This document shows positions 27,671 through 36,308 of a DNA stretch of 64,000 nt, one piece after another. This DNA comes from JANQJA01 sp040880285 (GTDB lineage Bacteria; Pseudomonadota; Gammaproteobacteria; Pseudomonadales; Azotimanducaceae): positions 119,729 to 183,728 of the forward strand of contig JBBDIT010000007.1 of NCBI GenBank assembly GCA_040880285.1. The letters run 5' to 3'. A program made the position numbers and the translations under genes. Numbering within the stretch: the first letter of the stretch is position 1; each line of letters begins with the position of its first letter. The notes below the pieces were generated by a model. That model had not been told where the DNA came from. It was given only the letters and a program-made list of their open reading frames with translations, and did no database searches.

Positions 27671-28846
27671 CTAGCCGTAGAATGAAGCCACGGCCTGGGT
27701 CGCATGGCCCTTGTTGATATGGGCGTTGTATTGGGACAAGACAGCTTCCAATGCATTGACACATAACATCACGTTTTTTGGATTGCTGGCATAGCCCATA
27801 AGACCAATCCGCCACACCTTGCCGGCCAGGCTACCAAGGCCGGCACCAATCTCAAGATTGAATTGCGTCAGCAGTTGTTTGCGGACCTTGGCTTCATCGA
27901 CCCCATCCGGAATCGTCACCGTGTTGAGTTGGGCGAGCCGTTCGTCTTCTGGCACGATGAATGTAAGCCCCAGCGCTTCGAGACCTGCACGCAGGGCCAG
28001 GTGATTGGATTTATGCCGCTGCCAACTTGGCTCAAGGCCCTCTTCTGAAAGTATGAGCAGCGCCTCGTGGAGACCGTACAGGGCATTTACCGGCGCCGTG
28101 TGGTGATAGGCCCGGGTCTGGCCTTCTCCCCAATAGCCCATCACCAGGTTCAGGTCCAGGAACCAGGAACTGACTGGTTTGGTACGCGCCTTGATCGCTT
28201 CTATCGCCTGGCTGCTGAAGCTGACAGGCGACAGGCCAGGAGCACAGGACAGGCATTTCTGGGTGCCGCTATAAGCGGCGTCGGCTCCCCAGACGTCCAG
28301 GTTCACATCACAGCCACCCAGGGAAGTTACACAATCCACGATTGTCAGGCACTCATGGGTCCTCGCGAGATCGCACAACACCGCCGCGTCTGATCTTGCA
28401 CCTGTAGAGGTTTCCGCGTGAACAAATGCGACAATCTTTGCATCGGGATGCAATTTGAGTGCAGCTTCAAGGCGAGAAGGATCTACCGCGCGTCCCCAGT
28501 CATCTTCAACCAGGACCACTTCACCGCCCAACCGCTGGACGTTGTCCGCCATACGGCCACCGAAAACACCATTTTGGCAAACGACCACCTTGTCTCCTGG
28601 TTCCACCAGATTCACGAAGCAGGTTTCCATGCCGGCGGAACCGGGCGCCGATATGGGTATGGTCAGTTCATTTTTGGTCTGGAACGCAAACTGTAGCAGC
28701 GATTTGATCTCGTCCATCAGCCGAATGAACTCAGGATCCAGGTGACCGATCGTGGGCTTGGCCATAGCGGCCAAAATTCGCGGGTTAACATCCGAAGGGC
28801 CAGGGCCCATCAAAGTGCGCACGGTGGGGTTAAAGCTCTGGTACAT
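27671..28846 (-). CDS. Class V aminotransferase (alanine/serine-glyoxylate type)
   Basis: PLP enzyme of the AGXT/serine-glyoxylate aminotransferase group, 391 residues. The N-terminal PTVRTLMGPGPSDVNPRIL, the cofactor Asp171 in IVDCVTSLGG and the PLP lysine K197 in SGTQKCLSCAPGLSPVSF are family features. The amino donor (alanine, serine or ureidoglycine) cannot be settled; no urate-degradation or serine-cycle genes are nearby. It sits alone between uvrA and the alpha operon terminator. Confidence 0.85.
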   Translation of the reverse strand: MYQSFNPTVRTLMGPGPSDVNPRILAAMAKPTIGHLDPEFIRLMDEIKSLLQFAFQTKNELTIPISAPGSAGMETCFVNLVEPGDKVVVCQNGVFGGRMADNVQRLGGEVVLVEDDWGRAVDPSRLEAALKLHPDAKIVAFVHAETSTGARSDAAVLCDLARTHECLTIVDCVTSLGGCDVNLDVWGADAAYSGTQKCLSCAPGLSPVSFSSQAIEAIKARTKPVSSWFLDLNLVMGYWGEGQTRAYHHTAPVNALYGLHEALLILSEEGLEPSWQRHKSNHLALRAGLEALGLTFIVPEDERLAQLNTVTIPDGVDEAKVRKQLLTQFNLEIGAGLGSLAGKVWRIGLMGYASNPKNVMLCVNALEAVLSQYNAHINKGHATQAVASFYG

Positions 28847-28880
28847 ACCACTGATTCCTTACAACACAAGTCTCAAAAAT

Positions 28881-28908
28881 AACAAGACCGGGAGGTCCCG
28901 GTCTTGTT
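28881..28908 (-). terminator. Terminator of the alpha operon (rplQ)
   Basis: AACAAGACCGGGA and TCCCGGTCTTGTT form a 13-bp perfect inverted repeat about 80 nt past the rplQ stop. On the minus strand it is followed by ATTTTTGAG, on the plus strand by TTAATTTT, so it could act in both directions. It also separates the operon from the aminotransferase start. Confidence 0.88.
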
Positions 28909-28990
28909 TTAATTTTACTGGCCTATGATTGGTCCATTACTGGTCTTTTACCGAACTACAGGCACACAAAATGCCGACCTGGACAGCGGA

Positions 28991-29386
28991 CTACTCGTCA
29001 TCATCCTCGAAGTCGTCGTCTTCCGGAACAGGCCGATCGACCAGTTCAATAAACGCCATGGGCGCAGCGTCACCCGGACGAAAACCACACTTCAGGATTC
29101 GAGTATAACCACCTGGCCTTTCAGAATAACGGGGCGCTATTTCAGCGAACAGCTTGCCAACAACACGCTTGTCACCCATCCGGGAGAACGCCAGACGTCG
29201 GTTCGCGACCGAGTCGTTTTTCGCGAGCGTAATGAGGGGTTCAGCCACACGGCGCAGTTCTTTTGCTTTAGGCAAAGTCGTCTTGATGACCTCATGCTCG
29301 ATCAGCGAGCAGGCCATATTTCGGAACATCGCCTTTCGATGCGAGCTGTCCCGGTTTAATTGTCTACCACTTTTTCTATGGCGCAT
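28991..29386 (-). CDS. rplQ: 50S ribosomal protein L17
   Basis: Large-subunit protein near the exit tunnel. The start is the ATG at 29386 (MRHRKSGRQLNRDSSHRKAM, 131 residues), with AAAGGT upstream; the longer frame is an artefact. The C-terminus is acidic (PEDDDFEDDDE) and a few residues longer than in E. coli (127). Last gene of the alpha operon rpsM-rpsK-rpsD-rpoA-rplQ. Confidence 0.97.
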   Translation of the reverse strand: MRHRKSGRQLNRDSSHRKAMFRNMACSLIEHEVIKTTLPKAKELRRVAEPLITLAKNDSVANRRLAFSRMGDKRVVGKLFAEIAPRYSERPGGYTRILKCGFRPGDAAPMAFIELVDRPVPEDDDFEDDDE

Positions 29387-29414
29387 TGTCTTTACCTTTT
29401 CCTGCTTCTTTTGT

Positions 29415-30416
29415 TTAGCCCAGAACCCTTTCATCACCACGCAGGCTTGACGGTGGCCAGTTCTCAAGGCGCATGCCCAGGGACAAACCGCGTGAAGCCA
29501 GCACATCCTTGATCTCCGTGAGGGATTTTTTGCCAAGGTTAGGCGTCTTGAGCAGCTCAACTTCGGTACGGCGAATCAAATCGCCGATGTAATAGATATT
29601 TTCTGCTTTCAGGCAGTTGGCTGATCGCACTGTCAATTCAAGATCGTCGACCGGTCGAAGCAAAATCGGGTCGATCTCGTCCTCGTGCTCTTCCGGCTCC
29701 GGCTCTTTCTCGCTTTCAAGGTCGACAAATACGCTGACCTGCTGCTGCAAAATCGTCGCCGCACGGCGAATAGCCTCTTCAGGATCTATGGTGCCGTTGG
29801 TTTCAAGATCAATGATCAGCTTGTCGAGGTCAGTACGTTGCTCAACCCGTGCACTGTCGACCTTGTACGCGACACGACGGACCGGGCTATAGGATGCGTC
29901 CAGCAACAGACTACCGATTACGCGCCCCTGGTCCTCGTCAACCTCACGAACGTCGGCTGGCTCGTAACCCCTGCCGCGACCTACCTTGGCTCGAAGGCTG
30001 AGGCTGCCACGCTCATTCAGCGTGGCAATCACGTGATCCGGATTGGCAATTTCGACGTCGTGATCCAAAGTAAAATCACCGGCAGTTACAACGCCTGGAC
30101 CTTTCTTTTCGAGGGTGAGGATCGCCTCGTCGGTTGCGTTCAATTTGATAGCAACACCTTTAAGGTTCAGCAAAATCTCGATGACATCTTCTTGTACACC
30201 TTCCATCGTGCTGTACTCGTGGAGTACGCCATCAATCTCAGCTTCGACGATTGCACAGCCCGGCATGGACGACAGCAGTATTCGCCGCAGTGCATTGCCA
30301 AGCGTATGGCCGAAACCTCGCTCCAGGGGCTCGAGAATGACAGTCGCGCGGGTCGTGGCGACCTGGTCAACCTGGATGTGTTTGGGTGTCAAAAACTCTA
30401 ATGACGAATGGGGCAT
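29415..30416 (-). CDS. rpoA: RNA polymerase alpha subunit
   Basis: Dimerises to nucleate the core polymerase and contacts activators and UP elements. 333 residues against 329 in E. coli. The N-terminal domain carries GFGHTLGNALRRILLSSMPG; an acidic linker (EPEPEEHEDEID) leads to the C-terminal domain with VDDLELTVRSANCLKAENI, including the DNA-contacting arginine, and the NLGKKSLTEIKDVL helix. AAAGGTG precedes the ATG. A palindrome lies in the 82-nt gap to rpsD. Confidence 0.98.
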   Translation of the reverse strand: MPHSSLEFLTPKHIQVDQVATTRATVILEPLERGFGHTLGNALRRILLSSMPGCAIVEAEIDGVLHEYSTMEGVQEDVIEILLNLKGVAIKLNATDEAILTLEKKGPGVVTAGDFTLDHDVEIANPDHVIATLNERGSLSLRAKVGRGRGYEPADVREVDEDQGRVIGSLLLDASYSPVRRVAYKVDSARVEQRTDLDKLIIDLETNGTIDPEEAIRRAATILQQQVSVFVDLESEKEPEPEEHEDEIDPILLRPVDDLELTVRSANCLKAENIYYIGDLIRRTEVELLKTPNLGKKSLTEIKDVLASRGLSLGMRLENWPPSSLRGDERVLG

Positions 30417-30438
30417 AAATACACCTTTAGGTTAATTT

Positions 30439-30478
30439 GGGGTCAGAGTAAAAATTACGCGAATTTTACTTTGGCTCC
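30439..30478. repeat. Palindrome with GGGGTCAGAGTAAAA arm (rpsD-rpoA gap)
   Basis: GGGGTCAGAGTAAAAATT (30439-30456) can pair with AATTTTACTTTGGCTCC (30462-30478) along about 17 bp, using three G-U pairs and one bulged A. It lacks a T-run, so it is not a simple terminator. The arm resembles a dispersed gammaproteobacterial motif that I recall only in general terms. Confidence 0.6.
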
Positions 30479-30498
30479 GGATTTACTTGATTGCACTA

Positions 30499-31119
30499 TT
30501 ACTTCGAGTACAGCTCAACGATCAGGTTCTCATTGATCTCAGCCGGCAACTGGTCACGATCGGGATACGCTTTGTATACCCCTTCCAGCTTGTCCTGGTT
30601 GATCTCTACCCACTCGACCGGTGCCCGGTTAGCCGCAAGCGTCAATGCACCATGAATACGGAGTTGGTTCTTTGCCTTCTCCTTGATCGAGACCGTGTCG
30701 CCAGCTTCCACCTGATACGATGGGATGTTGACGCAATTGCCGTTCACCAGTACTGACTTGTGGGATACCAACTGGCGCGCCTCGGCGCGAGTTGACCCAA
30801 ATCCCATGCGGTAAACCACATTATCAAGCCGGGATTCCAGTATTCGCAGCAGGTTTTCGCCTGTCGGACCCTTCTGGCGATCAGCACGCTTGTAGTAGTT
30901 GCGGAATTGCTTTTCCAACACACCATAGAGCCTGCGGACCTTTTGCTTTTCCCGCAACTGGACCGCATAGTCAGACAGGCGAGTACGCCTTGCACCATGT
31001 TGCCCTGGCGTACTTTCAAGCCGACATTTTGACTCAAGCGGGCGAACGCCACTCTTGAGATAAAGGTCTGTACCTTCCCGTCGTGCCAGCTTACAAGTTG
31101 GGCCTAGATATCTAGCCAT
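30499..31119 (-). CDS. rpsD: 30S ribosomal protein S4
   Basis: Primary 16S rRNA-binding assembly protein, 206 residues as in E. coli. Begins MARYLGPTCKLARREGTDLY; the S4 RNA-binding domain spans roughly 96-160 (LESRLDNVVYRMGFGSTRAE). In E. coli S4 represses the alpha operon at the rpsM leader; no such pseudoknot was verified here. An AGGAG box precedes the ATG. Confidence 0.98.
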   Translation of the reverse strand: MARYLGPTCKLARREGTDLYLKSGVRPLESKCRLESTPGQHGARRTRLSDYAVQLREKQKVRRLYGVLEKQFRNYYKRADRQKGPTGENLLRILESRLDNVVYRMGFGSTRAEARQLVSHKSVLVNGNCVNIPSYQVEAGDTVSIKEKAKNQLRIHGALTLAANRAPVEWVEINQDKLEGVYKAYPDRDQLPAEINENLIVELYSK

Positions 31120-31132
31120 TGTCTATTTTCTC

Positions 31133-31591
31133 CTACACCCTTCGTCGTTTGGGTGGTCTGCATCCATTATGTGGAATCGGTGTGACGTCGGTGATATTGG
31201 TAATCCGGAATCCCACTGCATTCAATGCACGCACCGCGGCTTCGCGGCCAGGACCTGGTCCTTTTACGAACACCTCAACATTTTGCAGACCATATTCCAG
31301 TGCGGCGGTTGCTGCCCGCTCTGCTGCAACCTGAGCAGCAAATGGCGTGCTCTTGCGGGCTCCACGAAAACCGGAACCACCTGCTGTTGCCCATGACAGC
31401 GCGCCACCCTGGCGATCCGTGATCGTCACAATGGTGTTATTGAACGACGCGTGAATATGCGCAAGGCCGTCAACGACTTGCCGTTTGCCACGACGCTTAC
31501 CGGACGGTGCAGGCGTTGGTGTTGCAGTCGCTGCTGGCGCGACCTCTTCGGCCTCTGCCTCTGGGCTGGTTGTGTTTTCAATTTCTGACAT
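31133..31591 (-). CDS. rpsK: 30S ribosomal protein S11 with N-terminal extension
   Basis: Small-subunit platform protein near the mRNA exit. The core from about residue 31 to the end (VVDGLAHIHASFNNTIVTIT ... NGCRPPKRRRV) is standard. The preceding 30 residues are an acidic, then Ala/Pro/Thr-rich segment (SEIENTTSPEAEAEEVAPAA), about 23 residues longer than E. coli S11. No alternative start codon lies between the ATG at 31591 and the core, so the extension appears real. The start follows the rpsM stop by 10 nt. Confidence 0.95.
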   Translation of the reverse strand: MSEIENTTSPEAEAEEVAPAATATPTPAPSGKRRGKRQVVDGLAHIHASFNNTIVTITDRQGGALSWATAGGSGFRGARKSTPFAAQVAAERAATAALEYGLQNVEVFVKGPGPGREAAVRALNAVGFRITNITDVTPIPHNGCRPPKRRRV

Positions 31592-31601
31592 AAGCTGTCT
31601 C

Positions 31602-31958
31602 TTATCGTCTAATCGGACGTTTCGGACCTTTACGGGTCCGTGCGTTATTCTTGGTGTGCTGGCCACGTACCGGCAAATTACGGCGATGACGTATGCCCCG
31701 GAAACAGCCCAGGTCCAGCAGACGTTTGATATTCAACTGGTTAGTCCTGCGCAAGTCGCCTTCTACCGGAAGCTTTGCGATCTCGGCACGCAACTTGTCG
31801 AGTTCTTCCTCTGTCAGTTCGGCCACCTTCACAGTGCGGCTGACGCCGGTTTGCTCACACAAATCCTTTGCAGTCTTCCTGCCAATTCCATAGATGTACG
31901 TCAGAGAAATCTCTGTGTGTTTGTTATCAGGAATATTAATTCCAGCTAAACGAGCCAT
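31602..31958 (-). CDS. rpsM: 30S ribosomal protein S13
   Basis: Head protein forming intersubunit bridges and contacting the P-site tRNA. 118 residues, same as E. coli. Begins MARLAGINIPDNKHTEISLT; the basic C-terminal tail ends KNNARTRKGPKRPIRR. First gene of the alpha cluster, separated from rpmJ by 39 nt. Confidence 0.98.
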   Translation of the reverse strand: MARLAGINIPDNKHTEISLTYIYGIGRKTAKDLCEQTGVSRTVKVAELTEEELDKLRAEIAKLPVEGDLRRTNQLNIKRLLDLGCFRGIRHRRNLPVRGQHTKNNARTRKGPKRPIRR

Positions 31959-31997
31959 TTATCGCTCCCTTTTCCAAATTCTGCCAGGATTCATGTA

Positions 31998-32111
31998 TTA
32001 GCCCTGGCGCTGTTTATGCTTGGGTTCAGTGCAGATCACTCGCACAACACCCTTTCGCCGGATAATTCGACAGTTCCGGCACATTCTCTTGACTGAAGCT
32101 CTTACCTTCAT
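31998..32111 (-). CDS. rpmJ: 50S ribosomal protein L36
   Basis: 37-residue protein beginning MKVRASVKRMCRNC, read directly from the minus strand because it is very short. Zinc ligands C11, C14, C27 and H32 are all present, so this is the zinc-binding form. It lies 17 nt after secY and before rpsM, the conserved end of the spc operon. Confidence 0.96.
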   Translation of the reverse strand: MKVRASVKRMCRNCRIIRRKGVVRVICTEPKHKQRQG

Positions 32112-32128
32112 GACTGCTCCGTTTCAGC

Positions 32129-33457
32129 TTAACGCCGACCAAAATTCTGTAAGTTCGACTTCTTCATCAGCGATTCATACTGATGGGACATCAGGTGAGT
32201 CTGCACCTGTGCCATAAAGTCCATCACCACTACAACCACGATCAGCAGTGCTGTTCCACCTAACTGGAACGTGATACCGAGGTTCACGACCAAAAACTGT
32301 GGCAGCAAACAAACTGCTGTCATGTATAACGACCCGAACAACGTCAATCTCGTCAGGATTGTATCTATATGCCTTGCTGTTTGATCACCAGGTCTGTATC
32401 CGGGGATAAAGGCACCTGAACGCTTCAGGTTGTCTGCCACTTCCTTCGGGTTGAACATAATCGCCGTGTACCAGAAACAGAAAAAAATAATCCCGGCAGA
32501 AAACAATACAATATTCAACGGCTGTCCCGGTGCAATCTGCAAACTTACATCCTGCAACCATTCCATTCCCGGCGTCTGCCCGAACCACTGGCCGAGTGAA
32601 GCCGGGAACAACAACAAACTACTGGCAAATATTGCAGGGATTACACCCGCCATATTCACCTTGAGTGGCAAGTGACTGCTCTGGGCCTGATACATTTTTC
32701 GGCCCTGCTGCCGCCGCGCATAGTTGATCGTTATCCGCCGCTGGCCGCGTTCCACAAACACGACACCGGCAACAATCATCAATGCCAAACCACCTATACC
32801 AAGCATCACCAGGGGGTGAATTTCACCCTGTCGACCTTGTTCAAACAACTGTCCTATCGCCCCCGGCAATCCCGACACAATACCTGCGAAAATCAGGATG
32901 GAGATACCGTTACCAACACCCCGCTCCGTGACCTGTTCGCCCAACCACATCAGGAACATGGCACCTGTCACCAGCGTCGATATCGCCACAAAGTGAAAAG
33001 TAAATGCGCCTGTATAGGACAAACCCTGTGAGGCAAGTCCACTGCTCATCGCAAACCCCTGAATGAGCGCAAGCACCAACGTGCCGTACCGGGTTCCTTG
33101 CTGGATTTTTCGTCTTCCAGCATCACCTTCTTTTCTAAGCTGCTGCAACGATGGCGTGGTTGCAACCAGCAGCTGGGTAATAATCGACGCCGAAATGTAG
33201 GGCATGATTCCCAGGGCAAAAATACTCATACGTTCCAGGGCGCCACCCCCGAACATATTCACCAAATCCAGAATACCGCCTTGACTCTGGTCAAACAGAG
33301 CCCGCAGGCGTTCCGGGTTGATACCTGGAACCGGGATATGACTACCAATTCGGTAAACCAGTATCGCCAGCAATACATACATCAAGCGTTGGCGGAGCTC
33401 AGTTAAACCGCCACCAGATGCAGCTGCGCGTCCTCTCTGTGCGAGTGAAGTTGCCAT
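32129..33457 (-). CDS. secY: Protein translocase subunit SecY
   Basis: Channel subunit of the SecYEG translocon. 442 residues with about ten hydrophobic segments; typical regions are LRQRLMYVLLAILVYRIGSH, the plug segment SQGGILDLVNMFGGGAL and the cytoplasmic loop FNPKEVADNLKRSGAFIPG. Its partner SecE is encoded at 61558-61926. Position after rplO is conserved. Confidence 0.98.
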   Translation of the reverse strand: MATSLAQRGRAAASGGGLTELRQRLMYVLLAILVYRIGSHIPVPGINPERLRALFDQSQGGILDLVNMFGGGALERMSIFALGIMPYISASIITQLLVATTPSLQQLRKEGDAGRRKIQQGTRYGTLVLALIQGFAMSSGLASQGLSYTGAFTFHFVAISTLVTGAMFLMWLGEQVTERGVGNGISILIFAGIVSGLPGAIGQLFEQGRQGEIHPLVMLGIGGLALMIVAGVVFVERGQRRITINYARRQQGRKMYQAQSSHLPLKVNMAGVIPAIFASSLLLFPASLGQWFGQTPGMEWLQDVSLQIAPGQPLNIVLFSAGIIFFCFWYTAIMFNPKEVADNLKRSGAFIPGYRPGDQTARHIDTILTRLTLFGSLYMTAVCLLPQFLVVNLGITFQLGGTALLIVVVVVMDFMAQVQTHLMSHQYESLMKKSNLQNFGRR

Positions 33458-33477
33458 CTATTGGATGCTACGCGCCC

Positions 33478-33912
33478 TTACTCTTCAATCTTGCCACCTG
33501 CCGCTTCGATCGCAGCACGCGCACCTTTGGTGACACCAATCCCTTTCAGTGTTACCGCTCTTTTGATCTCACCGGACAACATGACCTTGGCCCGCGTATA
33601 GCGGCCGTTAACAATACCGGCTACACGCAATGCAGCCAGATCAATCGTCTCAGCGTCTACCTTACTCAATTCACTCAACGTAACCTCGGCAGTTACCCGG
33701 GCCTTGGCCGAGGTAAATCCAAACTTCGGCAATCGCATCTGCAATGGCTGTTGACCGCCTTCAAACCCGGGACGGACACCACCACCGGTTCGCGCCTTCT
33801 GGCCTTTATGGCCGCGACCGGCAGTCTTGCCGTAGCCGCTACCGATGCCCCGGCCGACTCGCTTACTCGCGGTCTTGCTGCCTGCGGCTGGTGATAACTT
33901 GTTCAGATACAT
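33478..33912 (-). CDS. rplO: 50S ribosomal protein L15
   Basis: 144-residue large-subunit assembly protein, same length as in E. coli. The glycine/arginine-rich N-terminus (KRVGRGIGSGYGKTAGRGHK) is characteristic. Lies 22 nt after rpmD and 20 nt before secY. Confidence 0.97.
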   Translation of the reverse strand: MYLNKLSPAAGSKTASKRVGRGIGSGYGKTAGRGHKGQKARTGGGVRPGFEGGQQPLQMRLPKFGFTSAKARVTAEVTLSELSKVDAETIDLAALRVAGIVNGRYTRAKVMLSGEIKRAVTLKGIGVTKGARAAIEAAGGKIEE

Positions 33913-33934
33913 AATCAGTTCCTCGGAAATCCGC

Positions 33935-34120
33935 CTACTCTTCCACGTTTACCATGTAGGAGATCTTGTTAATCATGCCGCGGTTGGCGGGGGTATCAAC
34001 AACCTCTACTGTTTGGCTAATCCTGCGCAGACCCAGACCAGCAACACATGCCCTGTGGTTCTTGAGCCTGCCAATCGGGCTCTTTTTCAACGTCACCTTG
34101 ATCATCTTGTCTTTTGCCAT
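33935..34120 (-). CDS. rpmD: 50S ribosomal protein L30
   Basis: 61-residue protein containing LKKSPIGRLKNHRACVAGLG and the segment RRISQTVEVVDTPANRGMIN. Located between rpsE and rplO as in other proteobacteria. Confidence 0.97.
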   Translation of the reverse strand: MAKDKMIKVTLKKSPIGRLKNHRACVAGLGLRRISQTVEVVDTPANRGMINKISYMVNVEE

Positions 34121-34125
34121 AGCCT

Positions 34126-34629
34126 CTAACCCACAATCTCTGACATGGCTTTGCCACGTTTGTCCGCTACACTTTCAGGTGCGCGCATGTTTTTGAGGCC
34201 CTTGAACGTTGCTCGAATCACGTTTACCGGATTCGTCGATCCGTAACACTTGGCAAGCACGTTATGCACACCCGCCACTTCCAGAACCGCGCGCATCGTT
34301 TTACCAGCAATAACCCCGGTACCTTCCGAGGCCGGCTGCATATAGATCTTGGATGCACCGTGCCGTGCCGTGATCGGGTACTGAACCGTAGAACCGTTCA
34401 AGTCAACCTGGATCATATTGCGGCGCGCCGCCTCCATCGCTTTTTGGATCGCGAGTGGCACTTCACGTGCCTTGCCACGGCCATAGCCAACGCGGCCGTT
34501 ACCATCACCGACTACCGTCAATGCAGTAAAACCAAATATCCGGCCGCCTTTGACAACCTTGGCAACCCGATTCACCTGAACCAGCTTCTCCTGGATGCCT
34601 TCTTCATTTTCCTGGTCGTTATACGCCAT
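34126..34629 (-). CDS. rpsE: 30S ribosomal protein S5
   Basis: 167-residue protein important for decoding accuracy, same length as in E. coli. The N-terminal double-stranded RNA-binding domain contains VVKGGRIFGFTALTVVGDGN; the C-terminal half contains GVHNVLAKCYGSTNPVNVIR. Lies between rplR and rpmD. Confidence 0.98.
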   Translation of the reverse strand: MAYNDQENEEGIQEKLVQVNRVAKVVKGGRIFGFTALTVVGDGNGRVGYGRGKAREVPLAIQKAMEAARRNMIQVDLNGSTVQYPITARHGASKIYMQPASEGTGVIAGKTMRAVLEVAGVHNVLAKCYGSTNPVNVIRATFKGLKNMRAPESVADKRGKAMSEIVG

Positions 34630-34658
34630 GCAAGTTCCCTTAAATTCCTAACCGTGGC

Positions 34659-35009
34659 CTAAAACTGCAAGCCGCCCTCGCGGGCTGCATCTGCCAATGC
34701 CTTTACCCGACCGTGGTACTTATAACCAGATCGGTCAAACGCAACCTTCTCAACACCAATTGCCCTGGCTCGTTCGGCAATCAACTTGCCGACTTTGCTG
34801 GCACCTTCAACATTACCTGTTGCGCCGGAACGCAGATCTTTCTCAACTGTCGATGCAGTCGCCTGAACCATGTCACCCGAAGCCGATATAATCTGGGCGT
34901 AAATATGACGCGGAGATCGATAAATGCAGAGCCGCGGCACAGCCAATTCCCGAATGTGACTACGTGACTTTCTTGCTCGCTTTAATCGAGCATCGTTCTT
35001 TTTGCTCAT
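34659..35009 (-). CDS. rplR: 50S ribosomal protein L18
   Basis: 116-residue 5S rRNA-binding protein. The C-terminal core ERARAIGVEKVAFDRSGYKY with HGRVKALADAAREGGL is standard, and a basic N-terminus precedes it. Lies 11 nt after rplF. Confidence 0.97.
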   Translation of the reverse strand: MSKKNDARLKRARKSRSHIRELAVPRLCIYRSPRHIYAQIISASGDMVQATASTVEKDLRSGATGNVEGASKVGKLIAERARAIGVEKVAFDRSGYKYHGRVKALADAAREGGLQF

Positions 35010-35020
35010 AATTCTGTTAC

Positions 35021-35554
35021 CTACTTCTTCTTGGCTTCTTTACGTTTTACAAATTCATCAACATAACGAACGCCTTTGCCTTTATATGGCTCGGGTGGAC
35101 GGTAAGCCCTGATTTCCGCAGAAACCTGGCCAACTAACTGCTTGTCCACACCCTTCACCAGAACCTGGGTCTGAGTCGGTGTTTCAACCTCAATGCCTTC
35201 CGGAATGTCATACTCAACCGGATGAGAGAAACCCAGAGTCAGGTTCAGCTTTTTGCCCTGGCTCTGCGCACGGTAACCGACACCAATCAACTGCAACTCT
35301 TTGACAAACCCTTCACTGACACCTTTGACCATGTTGTTAACCAGTGCCCGATAGGTACCGGCAAGTGCATTGGCCTTCTTGTCTTTGGAGTTTGCCGCAA
35401 ACTTCAACTCGCTTTCTTCCTGAACGATATCAACAAAACGGTTGCGCTCAAGGCTAAGCGAGCCCCTGCTTCCCTTGACACTGATCTCCCGATCACCCAG
35501 GGTGATTTCGACACCACTCGGGATTGATACAGGGTAATTCGCTATTCTGGACAT
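35021..35554 (-). CDS. rplF: 50S ribosomal protein L6
   Basis: 177-residue protein near the factor-binding site, same length as in E. coli. Two repeated alpha/beta domains; the C-terminal signature PEPYKGKGVRYVDE is present and the chain ends in a lysine-rich tail. Lies between rpsH and rplR. Confidence 0.98.
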   Translation of the reverse strand: MSRIANYPVSIPSGVEITLGDREISVKGSRGSLSLERNRFVDIVQEESELKFAANSKDKKANALAGTYRALVNNMVKGVSEGFVKELQLIGVGYRAQSQGKKLNLTLGFSHPVEYDIPEGIEVETPTQTQVLVKGVDKQLVGQVSAEIRAYRPPEPYKGKGVRYVDEFVKRKEAKKK

Positions 35555-35575
35555 AATTAACCGCCTCGCGCTCTC

Positions 35576-35974
35576 TTAGAATACTGAGCAGAGTAATTCG
35601 CCGCCGATACCCTGCGCGCGCGCAGCCCGGTCGGACATCAAGCCTTTGTTCGTGGACACAATATAAATACCCAGCCCACCCTTTATCGCAGGAATGTCAT
35701 CCTTGCCTTTATACTGTCGCAGGCCCGGTCGACTAATTCGCTTGATCTCTTCAATCACTGGCCGACCCTCAAAATACTTGAGCCCGACTACCAGAGATTT
35801 CTTGTTCCCTTCCCCGTCAACAACGGCAAAGTCTTCGATATAACCTTCGTCCTTCAATACCTGGGCGATGGCAACCTTGGTCGTCGAAGATGGCATGGAA
35901 ACCTCTTCGATTTTCGCGGTCTGTGCGTTCCTGATGCGGGTTAACATGTCCGCCAATGGATCTTGCATAGTCAT
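35576..35974 (-). CDS. rpsH: 30S ribosomal protein S8
   Basis: 132-residue central-domain assembly protein, the translational repressor of the spc operon in E. coli. Begins MTMQDPLADMLTRIRNAQTA and ends DRAARAQGIGGELLCSVF. The target site that would lie near rplE was not checked by folding. Confidence 0.98.
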   Translation of the reverse strand: MTMQDPLADMLTRIRNAQTAKIEEVSMPSSTTKVAIAQVLKDEGYIEDFAVVDGEGNKKSLVVGLKYFEGRPVIEEIKRISRPGLRQYKGKDDIPAIKGGLGIYIVSTNKGLMSDRAARAQGIGGELLCSVF

Positions 35975-35991
35975 CTAGTTTTAATGCTCCT

Positions 35992-36297
35992 TTACCAGCT
36001 GGACTTGACGAGTCCAGGCACATCGCCCCGCATAGCGGCTTCACGCAATTTTGTACGGGCAAGACCAAAGCGTCTGTAGACCCCATGGGGCCGCCCAGTC
36101 ATGCTACAACGACGTTGCTGTCGAACCGGGCTCGCGTCCCTTGGAAGCTTCTGCAGTTTAATCTGCGCTTCCCAGCGTTCATCGTCAGAAGTTTCAGGAT
36201 TCGCGATAATTGCTTTAAGGGAAGCTCGCTTTGCCGCGTACTTTTTAACGGTTTTAGCGCGCTTCTTCTCGCGATTGATCATTGATACCTTAGCCAT
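35992..36297 (-). CDS. rpsN: 30S ribosomal protein S14 (zinc-free long form)
   Basis: 101-residue S14 of the long type that lacks the CxxC pairs of the short zinc form. The segment RQQRRCSMTGRPHGVYRRFG is typical, and the chain ends GDVPGLVKSSW. Lies between rplE and rpsH. Confidence 0.97.
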   Translation of the reverse strand: MAKVSMINREKKRAKTVKKYAAKRASLKAIIANPETSDDERWEAQIKLQKLPRDASPVRQQRRCSMTGRPHGVYRRFGLARTKLREAAMRGDVPGLVKSSW

Positions 36298-36308
36298 ACC
36301 TGCTCTCT

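Noticed and set aside
29685..30401. 238-codon plus-strand frame opposite rpoA
   Set aside because: Antisense shadow; the composition follows rpoA codons.
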